Positions 23,251 through 37,034 of a DNA stretch of 64,000 nt are shown here, piece by piece; positions within the stretch are counted from its first letter, which is position 1, and every line of letters starts with the position of its first letter. Under the pieces are notes generated by a model. That model ran no database searches and was not told the DNA's origin. It worked only from the letters and a program-made list of their open reading frames with translations. Where the stretch lies: positions 675,635 to 739,634 of the forward strand of contig NC_088869.1 of NCBI RefSeq assembly GCF_032884065.1, given 5' to 3'. The position numbers were made by a program, and so were the translations under genes. Source of the DNA: Artemia franciscana. Its lineage: Eukaryota; Arthropoda; Branchiopoda; Anostraca; Artemiidae.

Positions 23251-24676
23251 TTGTACAATTTTTTAACAGAACTTCCTTTCAAACCATTTAGAGAGTTAAA
23301 CTTTTTCCTTTTGAAGTCATTCTTCTAGAAATGCTACGACAACGTGTAACTAAGAAGTCTTGTAAAAATTGGACTTTTTTATGAGTTGCAGAAGAAGAAA
23401 CGAGCGAATAATTTTAGTAGAAGAGGAAATGAATAATAGTAGAAAGGATGATGGTAGAATAGAAAGGATGATAGGATGATAAATGAATAATAGTAGAAGA
23501 GGAAATGAATTAAGAGCTTAATGATTGCTTTTAATGTCTAGTATTCAGTACAAAGAAAAAGAATATGTTTCTTTCTAACTTGACCGTTTCGTACCTCCAT
23601 TTCGAGATATAATACAATTTAAATTTTTGACAATATGACAGCTATTTCTTTATATGCAATTGTAAAGGTCCGTGCGCAATGAGATTTTAAACCACCGAGA
23701 ACTGTTAGTGCCAATTTTTGCCAATCTGATTTTTCACCTTCTAATTGATTTAAAATAGTCTACGACAAATTCTGATGGGCAAAATCTGATAGGCAAAATT
23801 TGATGGGCAAAATTTAGTGAACCAATTAGCGGCAGCTAAATATCGGTATTAGTAAAATATTAGTTCGAATAGGCTATAATAATTTTAAAACTGTCCGTAA
23901 TAACTAATTATTAAAGAGCAACTCCTAACCAAAATTTTAATTTTATTATTCTTGCATGAATATAGTAACGGATAGTGCTTTCTTTTTTTATGTTGCTTAT
24001 TTTTCTAAAGGAGATCGTATCAAAATGTGGTCCTAAAATGTTGGGAAAGGGCTCGTTCGGATGGAAGCTCAAAGTTCTAGCGTCCTTTCGAAGTGGTAAT
24101 AGAGATTGTACCACAATTAAACGGTGTTTTGTGCTATTATGTGGCGTGAGTTAAAAATTTTAACTCGAAGAGGGCTTAACTATTCTAAATTGAAAATTGT
24201 TAGATAGGCAATCAATTTAGAATTGTCAAAAACCTATCAATGCAGCTTCCAGTCCAAGAGGCCATAATGTACCAGGATGGCCTAGGATGGCCATGATGGC
24301 CACTCTTTCTTGAAGATAGAATGTGAGCTCTTTATGCGGGCTTCATGGTCCACATAAAAAGAAGGGTTATCACGGACAACTATTCCTTAGCTTCTTTTAA
24401 CTTAGTTGATTCTTTTGTAGTTTCATAAATTAGGTATAGCGTAAATTAGCTACGTATCAACTATTGGAAAGTATTTTTACTGAATCTTTCTGTGGGGAGG
24501 GGGGGTTTGTCTTAAACCTCAAAAATTGAATTTTTAGGCCCAAATTTTCTAAATTTTATCGAGCTTTAAGATGAATATAGAAGAAGGACGGGCTAAGAAA
24601 AATCTTCCTATCTAATATGGCTTCTTTCCTAGGAATATTTTTAAACCAAGTCTGTAATATTGGTTCCTTTGATATT
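23251..24676. other. Intron of eag; R remnant, otherwise nothing
   Basis: Bases 24005-24110 resemble the reverse strand of family R (GGAGATCGTATC, GGTCCTA.AATGTTG, GGGCTCGTTCGGATGG, AAAGTTCTAGCG). Three short GATGGGCAAAAT-type words lie near 23775-23820. No coding sequence seen. Confidence 0.5.
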
Positions 24677-24975
24677 ATTAAATAAAAAAACAAATTTTTT
24701 CAACTGAAAGTAAGGAGCGACATTAAAACTTAAAACGCACAGAAATTACTTCGTATATGAAGGAGGCTGCTTCCTCATCAACGCCCCGCTCTTTACGCTA
24801 AAGTTTGACTCTTTCTCTCAATTCTTCTTTTTAAAACAGTAAAAAACTTTAGCGTAAAGAGCGGGGCGTTGATGAGGAAGCAGCCTCTTACATATACGAA
24901 GTAATTTCTGTGCGTTTTAAGTTTTAATGTCGCTCCTTACTTTCAGTTAAAAAAAACTTGTTTTTTTTATTTAAT
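24677..24975. repeat. ~300 bp palindrome, R copy 5
   Basis: The arms pair almost perfectly from ATTAAATAAAAAAA to ACGCTAAAGT, with a loop of about 35 bp. The copy-specific words GGCTGCTTCCTCATCAACG and ACGCACAG are present on both arms. Confidence 0.92.
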
Positions 24976-26428
24976 CTTACAAATTTAATTTTTTTTTTTT
25001 ATTTAATTTCTGAACGTTTTTGAATCAATGCATGTTTTGATTTTGGTTCTCCGCAGAGGAATAATCAAAACAAAATTTGCATATTTTTTTTTTTGGCTCA
25101 ATGGCTTTCTCATAATTTTGATCGAATGATTTTGAGAAAAAAAGGAGCGGGGGACGAAGCCTAGTTGCCCTCCGATTTTTTGGTTAATTAAAAAGGCAAC
25201 TAGAACTTTTAATTTTTTACGACTCTTTTTATTGGTAAAAGATTTACGTAACTTATAAATTAGCTTACGTAAAGAACTTTTGTATTCTCATGTTTTTATT
25301 ACATATATGAGGGGATTCGCCCCATCGTCAGTACCTCGCTCTTTACACTAAAGCTTAAATTTTATCCCAATTCATTAAGAATGACCCCTGAATCACAAAA
25401 GCCGTAGAATAAATAGTTGAAATTACTAAAAATACTTTAGCGTAAAGAGCGAGGTATTAGAAGGAGGTGAGCCCCTCATATGGGTAATGATTTCTGTTTG
25501 TTTTAAGTTTTATTGCTGTTCCTTACTTCCAGCTGAAAAAGCTTTTTCACATTTATTTTTTAATTGTTTTTTTTTTAATAATGCTAGTAAATCCTGCTCT
25601 CCCTTCATGGAAATTTTCTTCTCCCATGACAAATTCTCGATGGAAAGTTCCCCCAGCGTATCCCCCTCTTCTCAACCCCTCCCCCCAACCAAAAAAATCC
25701 TCCTGAAAGCACCTGTATACTTCCCAATAACCATTACTATATGTAAGCACAGGTCAAAGTTTGTAACTTGTTGCCCCTCCCATGGGGACTGTGGGGGAGT
25801 AAGTCGTCCCCAAAGACATAGTTATAAAGTTTTTCGACTACGCTGAATAAAATGGCTATCTCAGAATTTTGATCCGTTGACTTTGGGAAAATAATTAGCG
25901 TGGGAGGGGGCCTAGGTGCCCTCCAATTTTTTGGTCACTTAAAAAGGGCACTAGAACTTTTCTTGTCCGCTAGAATGAGCCCTCTTGCAACATTCTAGGA
26001 CAACTGGGTCTATACGATCACCCATGGGAAAAAAAAAAACAAAAAAAAAACGAAAAAACAAATAAACATGCATCCGTGATCTGCCTTCTGGAAAAAAAAT
26101 GCAAAATTCCACATTTTTGTAGATAGGAGCTCGAAACTGCTACAGTAGGGTTCTCTGATACGCTGAATCTGATGGTGTGATTTTCGTTAAGATTCTATGA
26201 CTTTTAGGGGGTGTTTCCCCCTATTTTCTAAAATAACGCAAATTTTCTTAGGCTTGTAACTTTTGATGGGTAGGACTTAACTTGATGAAACTTATATATT
26301 TAAAACCAGCATTAAAATGCGATTCTTTTGATGTAGCTATTGGTATCAAAATTCCATTTTTTAGAGTTTTGGTTACTATTGAGCCGGGTCGCTCCTTACT
26401 ACAGTTCGTTACCACGAACTGTTTGATG
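24677..26428 (+). mobile_element. Repeat family R, copy 5, best full-length copy
   Basis: Complete layout: ~300 bp palindrome (24677-24975); TTTCTGAACGTTTTTGAAT; GGAGCGGGGGACGAAGCC; and a second, weaker fold-back. In the fold-back CTCGCTCTTTACACTAAAGC (about 25335) faces CTTTAGCGTAAAGAGCGAG (about 25436). Then come a pyrimidine-rich block, CCTCCCATGGGGACTGTGGG, TGGGAGGGGGCCTAGGTGCC, ATGAGCCCTCTTGC, and CATGCATCCGTGATC. The end is GAGCCGGGTCGCTCCTTACT plus the terminal hairpin ACAGTTCGTTACCACGAACTGT (26401-26422). The words AGTAAGGAGCGAC near the start and GTCGCTCCTTACT near the end are inverted copies. No open frame resembles a transposase, so it must be non-autonomous or of an undescribed type. 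Confidence 0.85.
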
Positions 26429-26925
26429 ATGTCAAATTGCAGTTTTAGGTTTTGTTTGTGGTTCTAAAATGACACTGCATAAATATTCGTGTTTTTAGCT
26501 TTGTTAGATTAGCTGATTTTCTGAGGGAAAGGAAAAGGCACACATACTTTATAAAAGTATTGATTTTATTTTTTACTTCTGGCAAATTCAAATAGTAATT
26601 GGGACATTCTTTGGAATCCTTTATGATTAGATATATTGTTAACATGTATATGTAATATTTTACCTAAATAGCTTAGCTTTTTTTGTGAAAAGGATAAGGT
26701 GCACGCACATACACACCTGGTAAAAATTTTTTTCCATTTTTCACTTTTCTCAAATTCAATTATTACTTGGGAAAATAATATTCAATATTTTACATAACAA
26801 TATTTAAGAATACTAAACAGCACGTTAAGATTTAAAAATTAACAGTAAAAACGATTCAAATTATGATGGCAAATGTTTTTGATGAGTAAAAATTAATTGG
26901 ACTGACCTCGATTCTCTATTTTCAG
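26429..26925. other. End of last eag intron; two-copy repeat
   Basis: A ~105 bp segment (about 26510-26610) recurs at about 26675-26780. It has the words GGAAA.GGCACACA, TTTTTCACTT..GCAAATTC and TTACTTGGGA. The intron ends in the tract TCTCTATTTTCAG at 26913-26925. Confidence 0.6.
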
Positions 26926-27699
26926 CTAATATTTCGCAAGGTTTCTGATGTGCGGCGAGAAAGGGAACTAGCTGAGAGAACCAAGAATGAACCTCAATTA
27001 GATGCAAATCAGGACCATCTTGTGAGGAAAATTTTTTCTCGTTTCCGAAAAGCCAACTCCAACAGCAACATGGTGAATGATAGAGCATCACTTGTTAGCT
27101 TCTCCTCACCTGTTAATGTTCCCACAATTACAGAGGTGGCACCATGTAACGAAAGAGACTTAGAGAAAGGGCCGGACGTTCATGATGTGATGCAAAAGCT
27201 ATTATCAAATGAGAGTGACAAAGTGCAGCGCTCTGCTCCAAAAAGCAGGTGGGGAAAACTTATAAAACCAGATGATGATAGACCAATATCAGCTCCAGAT
27301 AGGACTATTCCTGGTTTCGGTAATAAGGTCTTTCCTCAATTGAATAATAACAAAGTTAGTGATATATTACAAGCAGATACTGAGAACAAAAACTTAGGAA
27401 TAAATAGTGAACCACCTCCAGCAGATGCAAGGGAAAATACAAAAAGTGAAAATACTTGTGAACACCCTGACATTCGGAATGATATATCCCGGTTGAATAA
27501 TAGAATGGGCAGACTTGAGTGTTTACTTGAGAAAGTTTTAGTGAAACTCAGTGAAACTAATGAAAAGAAACCTGAAGAAGCTTCAAAATCTCGCCACTGC
27601 CGCCATGGAAAAAAGTCGCGATCCAGTTCGGCAGTTAAAAAATCCGAAGCTAAAGACTCGGACTGCGCCATTAAAACTGAATTCAGTGAAGATTTGTGA
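26926..27699 (+). CDS. eag: eag K+ channel, terminal coding exon
   Basis: The exon follows CTCTATTTTCAG and is read in phase 0 from CTA (LIFRKVSDVRRERELAERTK). It encodes 257 residues and ends at TGA 27697-27699. Residues ~1-45 are the conserved post-CNBHD stretch with KNEPQLDANQDHLVRKIFSRF, a segment tied to calmodulin binding in Eag channels. Then comes a low-conservation serine/proline/asparagine-rich linker. Residues ~175-205 (DIRNDISRLNNRMGRLECLL..) look like the Eag C-terminal tetramerisation coiled coil, with hydrophobics at a/d positions. The tail is basic (RHCRHGKKSRSSSAVKK) and ends in the acidic EFSEDL. The cytoplasmic tail is far shorter than the long low-complexity tail of fly Eag, closer to a minimal arthropod form. 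The methionine at 26950 is internal; the true exon starts at 26926. Intact. Confidence 0.95.
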   Translation, partial: LIFRKVSDVRRERELAERTKNEPQLDANQDHLVRKIFSRFRKANSNSNMVNDRASLVSFSSPVNVPTITEVAPCNERDLEKGPDVHDVMQKLLSNESDKVQRSAPKSRWGKLIKPDDDRPISAPDRTIPGFGNKVFPQLNNNKVSDILQADTENKNLGINSEPPPADARENTKSENTCEHPDIRNDISRLNNRMGRLECLLEKVLVKLSETNEKKPEEASKSRHCRHGKKSRSSSAVKKSEAKDSDCAIKTEFSEDL

Positions 27700-28600
27700 T
27701 CTCACGTTGTTTTGTGTTTATTTCTTTTTAAGTGTTTTGGTACAAATATTCTTTTATATTTTTAATACGTTTCAAACTTCCCGGTTATTCCTGGTGTTTT
27801 TAAATGATAATACTCACTACAATTAAGTTATAAGTGAAACCAAATTTTTAAAATTGGTGAATAATAACATATAATAATATAAAACGAAATTGGTGAATTG
27901 GAGAATTATTAAGCTAGGTTCTGACTGGAGATGAATTTCGCTTTGGCACCCGGAGAAAAAAGTGTCTTCGTATGAAATAGTATCCGCCTCACTTTAATTT
28001 CAAATTCGACATGACGGAATTCACCGTCTTCTGTCAGAATTATAACTTAAACCGATAACAAATAACTCATTAGGGAATCTATGTCAATATAGTTCAATAT
28101 CACTTGATATTTTTTCCTAGTCAAGAAAATTCAAAACATGCATGAGTTTTTTTTGCTCTTTGTCTATTTTTAAGTATTTTTTTCTTTTCTTTTTTCAGCA
28201 TATTCGATACGACACATGTTCGACGAAACGCATAAAACTGTTTAAATCATTGACATTTGATTACATAAATCAAGTTTGACTTAAACGTCTACTATTATGA
28301 AGCAAGTCATTAGTTATTTTCATTTCTTTTGTTTATTTTTCCATTTAGTTCTCCATATTTTTTAATTTTTGTATGTTGTTTTTTTGGCTTAGCTTTTTAA
28401 TCATTTTCTAATCTATTCTTCCCCTCGTTTCTTTTTTTCAGAATATACGACATGAGATCCGTTGATATAGTCCCTAAAAACTTCCTTCTTGCTAAACCCT
28501 CTTTCTGTCATTTCCTTTATTTCATTAAATGAAAATAAATGAAAAATTTAATGTTATATGCCCAACCATTTTCAAAGTTACGAAATAAAAAATGCATTAA
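27700..28600 (+). other. eag: Probable 3' UTR of eag
   Basis: AT-rich, non-coding sequence after the stop. AATAAA hexamers occur at 28534-28539 and 28584-28589 and are candidate poly(A) signals. Where the transcript really ends cannot be told from sequence alone. Confidence 0.45.
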
Positions 28601-31600
28601 ATCAGAGATGATACCGCACCTAAACAATAATACATTTATTTATGCAAGGCAAAGCACGCAGAACACACAGAACATCGGAAAATAGGTTTTAGTTTTTGTA
28701 TGTTCTGTGTATACTGAATTATGGCTCTTTCACACCACGCCGGTAGAGCCTTTCACACTAAAATTAGTTAAGGCTTTACAATCCGTTGCCTTTCGTGCTT
28801 AATCAGAGCTCGAATATCCATCTCCATTCCCCTTTTATTTTTTTTGAATAGTTTGCATATAACAATTGTGATGATTTTAAATAATGATTATAAGGTTTCA
28901 TCGATCTTTACGTTCGCCTAGTGTGAAAGGACTTTTGAACCGCGATAAGATCATACATATTCTGTGACTTACTCTAGAACACAAATATAGTTACTTGATT
29001 TTATGCTACTCCTCCAGGTCTTACTTATGTCGACATACTTTTGAAAAAAGATTTAAGATCGAAGACTATTTTTATGACCAGTTACATGGTGGCAGGCTGC
29101 TAAAACTATAGGCCAGTCATATCATAAGTATATAATTTACCTAGGTTTTAGACCCAGAATTTTATCTCTTCAAATTCCTTTTATAGGAGTCAACAAATTT
29201 GTTTTCAGGGGTCACTGTCTTCAGCACCTTCATTCCCAATGGATGTGCAACGTCTCAGAAAGATGTTTTAAGTACTCAATGGGGGGTCTCTCTTCTCGTG
29301 GATAATCTAATTGTAACATGTTTCTGCGCGTTTTGGTTTACTTATTTTGCTATTCTTGATCGGAGTGTGGATTGAGGGGACATCCCCCCCTCAGATCTTC
29401 AAAAACAAGTTTCTTGTATTTCCATCAAAAAACTAACAACCCCCCCCCCCTCTTAAATTTGGAAAAGTACATTTTTGCATCTTCATTAAAAAAAATTGTA
29501 ATAATTCCTTTCCCCATCTATATTTTGATAAATTGGTTCCCCTATTTCATGGTTTCCAAATAATGTACTATTATTAAGACATTGCCAAAGGAGGGTATAT
29601 ACTAGTTACCGTCACTGGAAAACATATTTTAGCTTTTAAAAAAGGGCCATTTTACTTAAAAGTCTTTTATATTTTAAGAATCATATGTCATTGCAAAGTT
29701 CACACGCTATATATTTTGATGATCAATAGTACCCTTGTAAACATCATTTGATTATCAGTAGCCCCAATAAGGATTTTTCTCATCGAACCGCTTGCCAGCC
29801 ACTACTGAAACCCCAAAAATAGTATGATAACTAAGCATTTATTGATAGCTGATGTTAAAAGACGCCAATAAGATGGTGCCGGTGCAAAAAGTTCATTACC
29901 TAAGATTTGCAGTTTGACTTTTTATGGATTTTCTTGACACCAAAAATAGTCAAGTTTATTTCTTGTTATTTATTTAGGGTATGTTATTATATTTAAATAG
30001 TTAAGTTATTATATAACTAGTTTTTTATTTTTTAGTAGAAACTTTGACAAGGAGAAACAAACAAATGTTTCAACGAAATGTAAATCTTGTTAACTCTATT
30101 TTATGGTTTCGATTTTATCGATCGTCTTACTGTGCCTTTATCTCACCGCGGTTTTTTTCAATTTATCAAGAAATCGTAATTTTCTTTCAAATTTATCATG
30201 TAAGAAAGTATTTTACTGTTACGAATGCTGATATAATTATTATTAAAGAAAGCAAGATTATTATTTGCTAAACTTATGAAGCTTCCCATTATTTGGAGGA
30301 ATATATTTTGACTAAGCGTGCAATATTTATGCTCAAAGATAAAAGCCCCACACTTATTGAGAAAAAAATTTCGGGTCTGAAATGATAGATTACATTTATA
30401 TGCTAATCTGACATAGGATAAAAGGGATGGGGCAAGGTATTTAGGGTGGTGAAATTTTTTCTTAACTCGTGAAAACGTAACAAAAATGCATACAAATAAA
30501 TTTTTGATGTGTTTTTTAAAGTTTTTGTGTAACCCTTCCCCCCGAAAAAGTAGCCCCCCAAAGAAAAATCCTGGATACGGCCATGTGTGAGGGGAATCCT
30601 AAAATAGCAAAAATTTCTTGTTTAGCTGCTTCATCCTTGATTTTCTAAATTGGGACCAGAAAGATATTGTCAGTATTTCAGACCCCTATCTCCTTTTTTT
30701 AAACTGAAATTGTGTTTAAAAAAAAACTGTTGTTAACAAATAATTAATATGTTTTTATAGCTCCTAGAACAATCATTACTGATTTCAATATCCTTCGATA
30801 AGTTATTACAGCTTGTTCGCCTAAAATAATTTAGGCGAAATATAAGTTTTATTTCATCCAAGTTTTATTTCATTTCATTTTCTTACGCACTATCTTGAGA
30901 TTTTTCTAGCTTTCAATTAGAAATCTCAAAATTTTAGATGAAAGGTATTATCTATTTAAAATATCATTCTTCCTCCTAGCTTTCTAGAAAGTGATAATAC
31001 CAGCATTTGTCAACATTTTACGCTTTATTATTGCACAAGCTTACAATCATTTTGTCTTTTAGAAACATTTTTCTGATTACCAACGAGATTCTCTTACTTT
31101 AAAACTGGTATATGAATAGAACAGAATAATCAAATATTCAGATCAAGGTTAAAGCCCCGTCTTAATTAGTGCAATTTATGTCATAAGGCTTTTACACCTT
31201 AGGAAGCTTATACACAAATTGTGGAGAGTATTTTTCGCTTTGTCTCAATTTTATAAGAGATTAGTTGAGACCCCGCCTCTGTTTCTTCTATTTGTTTCCT
31301 TATTAGTAGATATAAGAAGATTATAAGCAGCCAACCCTATTCCCTTTCCCAGCCAACAGCAATTTTGAACCTGTAACAGGGCATTGCTTCAATATTAAGA
31401 CAGTGTACTACTCTAGTATCATTAGTGTTATTTAACTTATTCACGTTATTGCCTAGATTTGAAGGGTCTAGGTAATAATTGCTGATTGGGAATAGGCATC
31501 GCATCAATTAAGACGAGGCTAAGGAACATGATAGCCCATCTTTCTAGTTTGTCCAATTTACATGCTTGCTCAACTTGACATTAACGTCATGATCATTATC

Positions 31601-33440
31601 TACCAATCATAATTTGCTTTTTATTTTACAAACAGGCCAGATTAGTACAATTTAATTATATTTACAAATTGATTTACAGTAGTATACGTGGGAATGGGTA
31701 CCTACAAAATAACATAAGGAAAAAAATAAGAGGTAAAAAGGATAAAGACAAAATTGTATTTTTTTAAAAATAGAAGTAACCAAAAACAGGACACTAAATA
31801 TTCCAATTATTTACATATAAATAATATTATTAAAATATGTTAAATTACTAATGTATAATAAACAAGAAACTCCATAAACTGGTAACAATAAAACCAGAAA
31901 CCGGTGATACTATAACAAGAATTACTTATATGAAACAACCAAAGCTGAACTCAACAATAAAGACAACAAAAATATAAAAAATAAATATCAGGTAACGGGA
32001 CATTGGGCCACTGAACTTCAAAGAAAAATATTGGCAAAACTAGCAAAACCAAGAAAACAAACCAGAGGAGGGAGAACCCTGACAAAGCATAAAGTAAAAT
32101 TATTTTAAATAGATACTTCAAATAGTGCAAATAAAAGTAAGTTTTTCTAAAATTAGTATGTTTGCATAATTAGTAAATTGAATAAATAATTATATTTACA
32201 ACACAGCTACTTAATCAATATGCAAATATGTACATGCTATGAAATAAAAAGTTGAAACAAAAATCAAATATTAAGTGAATTTAGAATTTTTTAAATTAGT
32301 ATTTTATAATTATTCAAATTTTGGTATTTCACATAAATTATTTCTCTTTCTAAATTAATTTAAAATTCCTAATTCTATTTGAAATTTTCGTAATTTTGAT
32401 TTTCGCTCTAAATATATATTCTTTCTGCAAAACTCCAAATTCAAGCGAGTACAAATTTGACAAAAAAAGAGGAAGCTATTTATTGCCTTTGTAGGGCTTC
32501 ACCCCAATCAGCCTCTCCTGTTTCACTCACGTGTTCAAAGATAATCGATCAAAGGCTTAATATGAGTTATTTCTCTAGATTTTCTCAATTATGCAGGTCT
32601 TCATTATTTCCTTCCCAACATTTATTATTTCTATCCTAGATATTAAAGTTTTGATTTAGTAAACTAGGGTAGTCCATTTTCTTCTTAAACTACAAGGTTT
32701 TTTCTTTTTTCATTTATTAATTTTGTTGCAAACAAGTATATACAGACAGATCTTCTTTTGGCGGGGGTTTAAGACCCCTCTTAATTATTATTGTAATTGT
32801 GAATACTCAGTGAAAGTTACATCTAATCGGTAAGGCACATACAGAACTTATTCAAAAGGAGACTAGGTGCAGGAAGGAGCTGATAAAAGTTTGGTCTCCG
32901 GATGGGGGGGGGGGGCTGAGGTCCTTCCTAGTGTTTATTAATACTACTGAAAATTGAGTAAAAAGGGCGAATCCCCCCCCCCCTAATAGGTACTTCTAGA
33001 TGCTTCCCATTTCTTTTACAGAATATTCTTGTTTTTAATAAATGATAGTTGCCTTTGCAATTTCAAACTGCAATAAAAGTAAGTATTTAAAAATACATAT
33101 TAAAATAGAATTTCTACTCAATTTCACTATAAGACGTATAGAATAGCCAGTTTTTAAGGATAAAAGTTCGTACAAGAAAAATAGCAATAAACAATAGAAG
33201 TGTTTAACTGAAGCTCACAAAGAAGTAATTTCGCAGATTGAATGAAATTAAAGGTGTTGTACCTAAAGGTTAGAAATTTCAAAGTTAAAATTTCAAAAAA
33301 GCCGATGTCCTCAATTCCAAAAATATATGGAATACATTTAACAATCTGGAATACTATTTTTATTATCAATAAATATGATATTGATGTATTTTTTTAATTA
33401 TAAAATTTTCAGTTATAATTTGAAATCTATATTTTATATA
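28601..33440. other. Intergenic, no gene recognised
   Basis: I read both strands for splice-bounded exons, transposon proteins and RNA genes and found none. Short open frames (29372-29563, 30044-30271, 32457-32639) resemble nothing. One possible MITE lies at 28727-28930. Confidence 0.5.
28727..28930. mobile_element. Possible ~200 bp MITE
   Basis: CTCTTTCACACCACGCCGGTA at the left and the reverse complement of the right end (CCTTTCACACTAGGCG..CGTA) are similar, and CCTTTCACACTA (28749-28760) is an exact inverse of TAGTGTGAAAGG (28918-28929). No coding sequence. No convincing target duplication was found, so the call is weak. Confidence 0.3.

Positions 33441-33444
<4 letters not shown>

Positions 33445-33500
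<56 letters not shown>
33445..33500. repeat. (TA)n microsatellite
   Basis: About 55 bp of uninterrupted TA dinucleotides. Confidence 0.95.
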
Positions 33501-33502
<2 letters not shown>

Positions 33503-34221
33503 AATTATATAACTAATTAATCTCATTTAATTATGTATTTTTTTTATTTTAATTATGAAAGCTTTTATTTTTATAAACGAGCCCAGATGTCAGAAGAAAA
33601 GTCAGGATTTTAAAATTTTACGGGAAGACAAGAAGTTCCTTTTTTCGCAAAAATGTTCTTTGTGCAAAAAGGAAGCATAAGCCAGCCACAAATCATAAAA
33701 ATATGTAAATATTTCCTTTGGCCCCTTGTGCCACCCCTTTGACCCTTTGAATGCTAAACCCTTCATATCCTTGAGTATTATAAATAAATTTTTGCTGAAT
33801 ATTCTTTTTAGAATCCCTTAATATCGTTTAAAATAAACTCGAAGGCCTCAATAAAACAAATCAGTCGACTGTCGCAAAGATAAATAAGAAATAGTGTAAA
33901 TTGCTTAATAATCAAAAGCAACTATCATTTTGCTAAAAATGAAACCTCCGATTTTCATATTTTAGACGAATGCAGAAACATGCTTTTTACATTTAATGTT
34001 TTCTTATGCTAAGGCTTAAATAAGACACAAATTGTCAGAAAAATACAAAGGGGGTCCCTTCTATTGGGAGCCCTTCAAACTGCTAACTGGTAAAATGAAA
34101 CTGAGCTTAGTATTCCCTGGAAAAGATCCCTAAATATTCTTGTCAGAGAAACTACGGAAGCCTGTAGAAGACAAATCATTATGAAACTCAACTACTACTA
34201 AAAATCGAAAATTGACGAAAG

Positions 34222-34655
<434 letters not shown>

Positions 34656-36499
34656 GCATTAATATATAATTAATATATAACTGCATATATATTAAACTGC
34701 AATTTAAGCTAATACCAATCAAAGTCTAGCTAAAAATTGTCCGTCTCTAATTCTAAATTAATTATTAGAAAAACTCTTGGAACTAATTAATATTAAAATA
34801 ATGAAAATATATAGTGAAATTTAAAACTTGAGAAAATAGGGGGAAAAAACTTCTTAGCCTTACTAGCCCCATCATCAGCGTTCTGAAAACCTATGCAAAT
34901 AAAATCTAATTAATTATGAGTTATATCATACCTTAAATAATGATTATTCAAATAATGAACATTAAATAATAAATCATTCAATATACATTAATAAATAATA
35001 AGTACTAAATACTAATGATAATAGAATAAACAATAATCATTTCATTAAATAATAAAAAGAAGTTCCTAAGTAAATGTTGCTCCTGAGAAATGAACCAATA
35101 AACATTTATGTCCCAGGACATTAATATTACAATTGATTCTATTACATATATTTTATGTTCAGCTACAATTTATTCGATATAAAACTTTATATACCCACGT
35201 TTTATCCTGTTCTTCCTGTTCGTTTATAACAGGATATAATGATTTTTGAAATTTATCCAACATCTCTTTACTTAGTGCAATGGACGTCTAAGAACTAATA
35301 AAGACTTAAAAAGCTAAATAGAAATCATCGTTGGTAATCAAGAAACATTGTTTTTTAACCATTGTGATCATAAACACAGCGTTTCCTTAATTTTAGCATA
35401 TCCTCATTTTTTCGATTTATTCCAAATCTAGTTTTAGCTCAAATATGAATTTATGTAGTAACGCCTATTGACATATTCAAAGGAGAATTAAAAATTTAAA
35501 TTCAATTCTAGAAGTTGCCTACTTTTTGCTTTATAGATACTTAGGTAAATACTTACTTTGTACGTGTTTTGTCTATGTTTTCGTTTTTTTTTATTATGTT
35601 TTTTTTATTTTGTTTCGTTTTTTTTTTATTATCAAGAAAAGCTGCCACTAAAATTGCTTTAGATCAGTCTGAGCCATAGTTATTACAATTATTATGACAT
35701 AGCTATTATGAAATATTGTCGGTACTCAAGAAATCACTGGAAATAACGTTCTTAACCAATTTAATCACAAACACTTCGTCCCTGACATAATCAATTCGTT
35801 ACTGATTTAGATTTTTGTCCAAATGTAATTTTAGGTCAAATTAAAATTGACCTAGTAACACATTCCAACATTTTCAAAGATGAATTAAATATTTAAACTC
35901 TAGAACTTTCTTGAAAGTGCTTTGACAATCATGTTTTGTGGGCGTTCCAATGTATTTTTCTTACATTTGGTAAGAATTATCCCTTTAAAATTTTTCAAAA
36001 AGACCACCATGGATAACGTCAAAGGTCAAATTGGTCATTGACGGTCTGCATATTATAAAGATCTTAATTAATATTAGCAGAACAAAGTATTTCAGTCTCG
36101 TATAGAAATTTTCCTATCCTAACGGCATTCAAATTTGGATTTCATCTTCTTCTTTAGACTTGTAGGTTACTTTGCCGCATTAAAATAATTTTCAAATTAG
36201 TTCTTAGAAAATACATTTGACATAAAGAGTAGGGGAACCTTAAAATAGTGGAAATTCTAATTAGTCTCAGAGAAAAAAAAACAACTTATGCTATACAGCG
36301 GTGCTAAGCAAAACCATAAAGTTTATCATTCAAATTTAAACAAAATATTAACGGTGTCTATTTTTTTTTATTGGATTTTCTTAGTTTCGCTTTACGTTAG
36401 AACCAATGAAAAAATCCTCCGACAGCCCACGTGGAAAAGGGCACAATTGGCATATCTATAACCTTTTATTAAACAATCCCGTGTTATGTTCACTAACGA
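34656..36499. other. Intergenic; one two-copy degenerate repeat
   Basis: Bases ~35325-35517 and ~35710-35910 are related. Shared words include TCAAGAAA, TTAACCA, TCA.AAACAC, TTTTAG.TCAAAT and TTCAAAG..GAATTAAA. The offset is about 385 bp. No gene seen. Confidence 0.55.
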
Positions 36500-36700
36500 C
36501 TTTGAATGAACCAGTAGAGGCTGGAAACGTCCAAGAGGAAGACCCAAGTTCAGGTGGAATGATAGTTTTGGGAAATTCCTGGATCAGGATAGAACTTTAC
36601 TTTCTGATTCAGAGGCCCTTGTTACAGACTGCCCCACATAGAGATGGCTGACGAAGCTTTCAAAACCACTCCGGCATGAACATTAAGTAAGTAATTACAT
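36500..36700 (+). pseudogene. 3' tail of a non-LTR retrotransposon
   Basis: In one + frame from about 36514 the translation reads RGWKRPRGRPKFRWNDSFGK and then LSDSEALVTDC, the basic GRPK.RW..S segment found after the reverse transcriptase of RTE-like LINEs. It ends in TAAGTAAGTAATTACATTAC, a short simple tail. Only this 3' fragment is present, as is typical of 5' truncation. Confidence 0.6.
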
Positions 36701-37034
36701 TACAGACATGGTGTATTTTAAAACTAAAAACATAGATTAGGTGTTAGGAAATAGAGAAAGAAGGTTTCAGAACACGGTTTGTTTTATGACTGTTTTAAAC
36801 TTTATCAAAGTTTTGTTGGTTGAGCCTACCAAAGGCTATTGTAAAACCTCACATTGCCCTAAGAATGTAAATGTAATTTTTAATTTACCTGATAAGGATT
36901 TATATGAGAATTTCAGTCTCTTTGAATCCATTCAGAAAATTTATTGAGGAGACTGTAATATCTTTTTTTGTATATTTTTTTCCTATTTTATATATTTTTG
37001 GGGGGCATGTTAGTATACATAACATAGTGTTTTT

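Noticed and set aside
25487..25846. 119-codon frame as a protein of family R
   Set aside because: The same region is broken in copies 4 and 7 and has no domain; it reflects the pyrimidine-rich block.
26401..26422. Helitron 3' end for family R
   Set aside because: A hairpin is present but no CTRR follows in any copy, and the 5' end does not start with TC; the resemblance is superficial.
15221..27699. Assignment to Erg or Elk rather than Eag
   Set aside because: The [24 protein letters not shown] and KNEPQL..NQDHLVRKIF segments and the C-terminal coiled coil fit the Eag subfamily.
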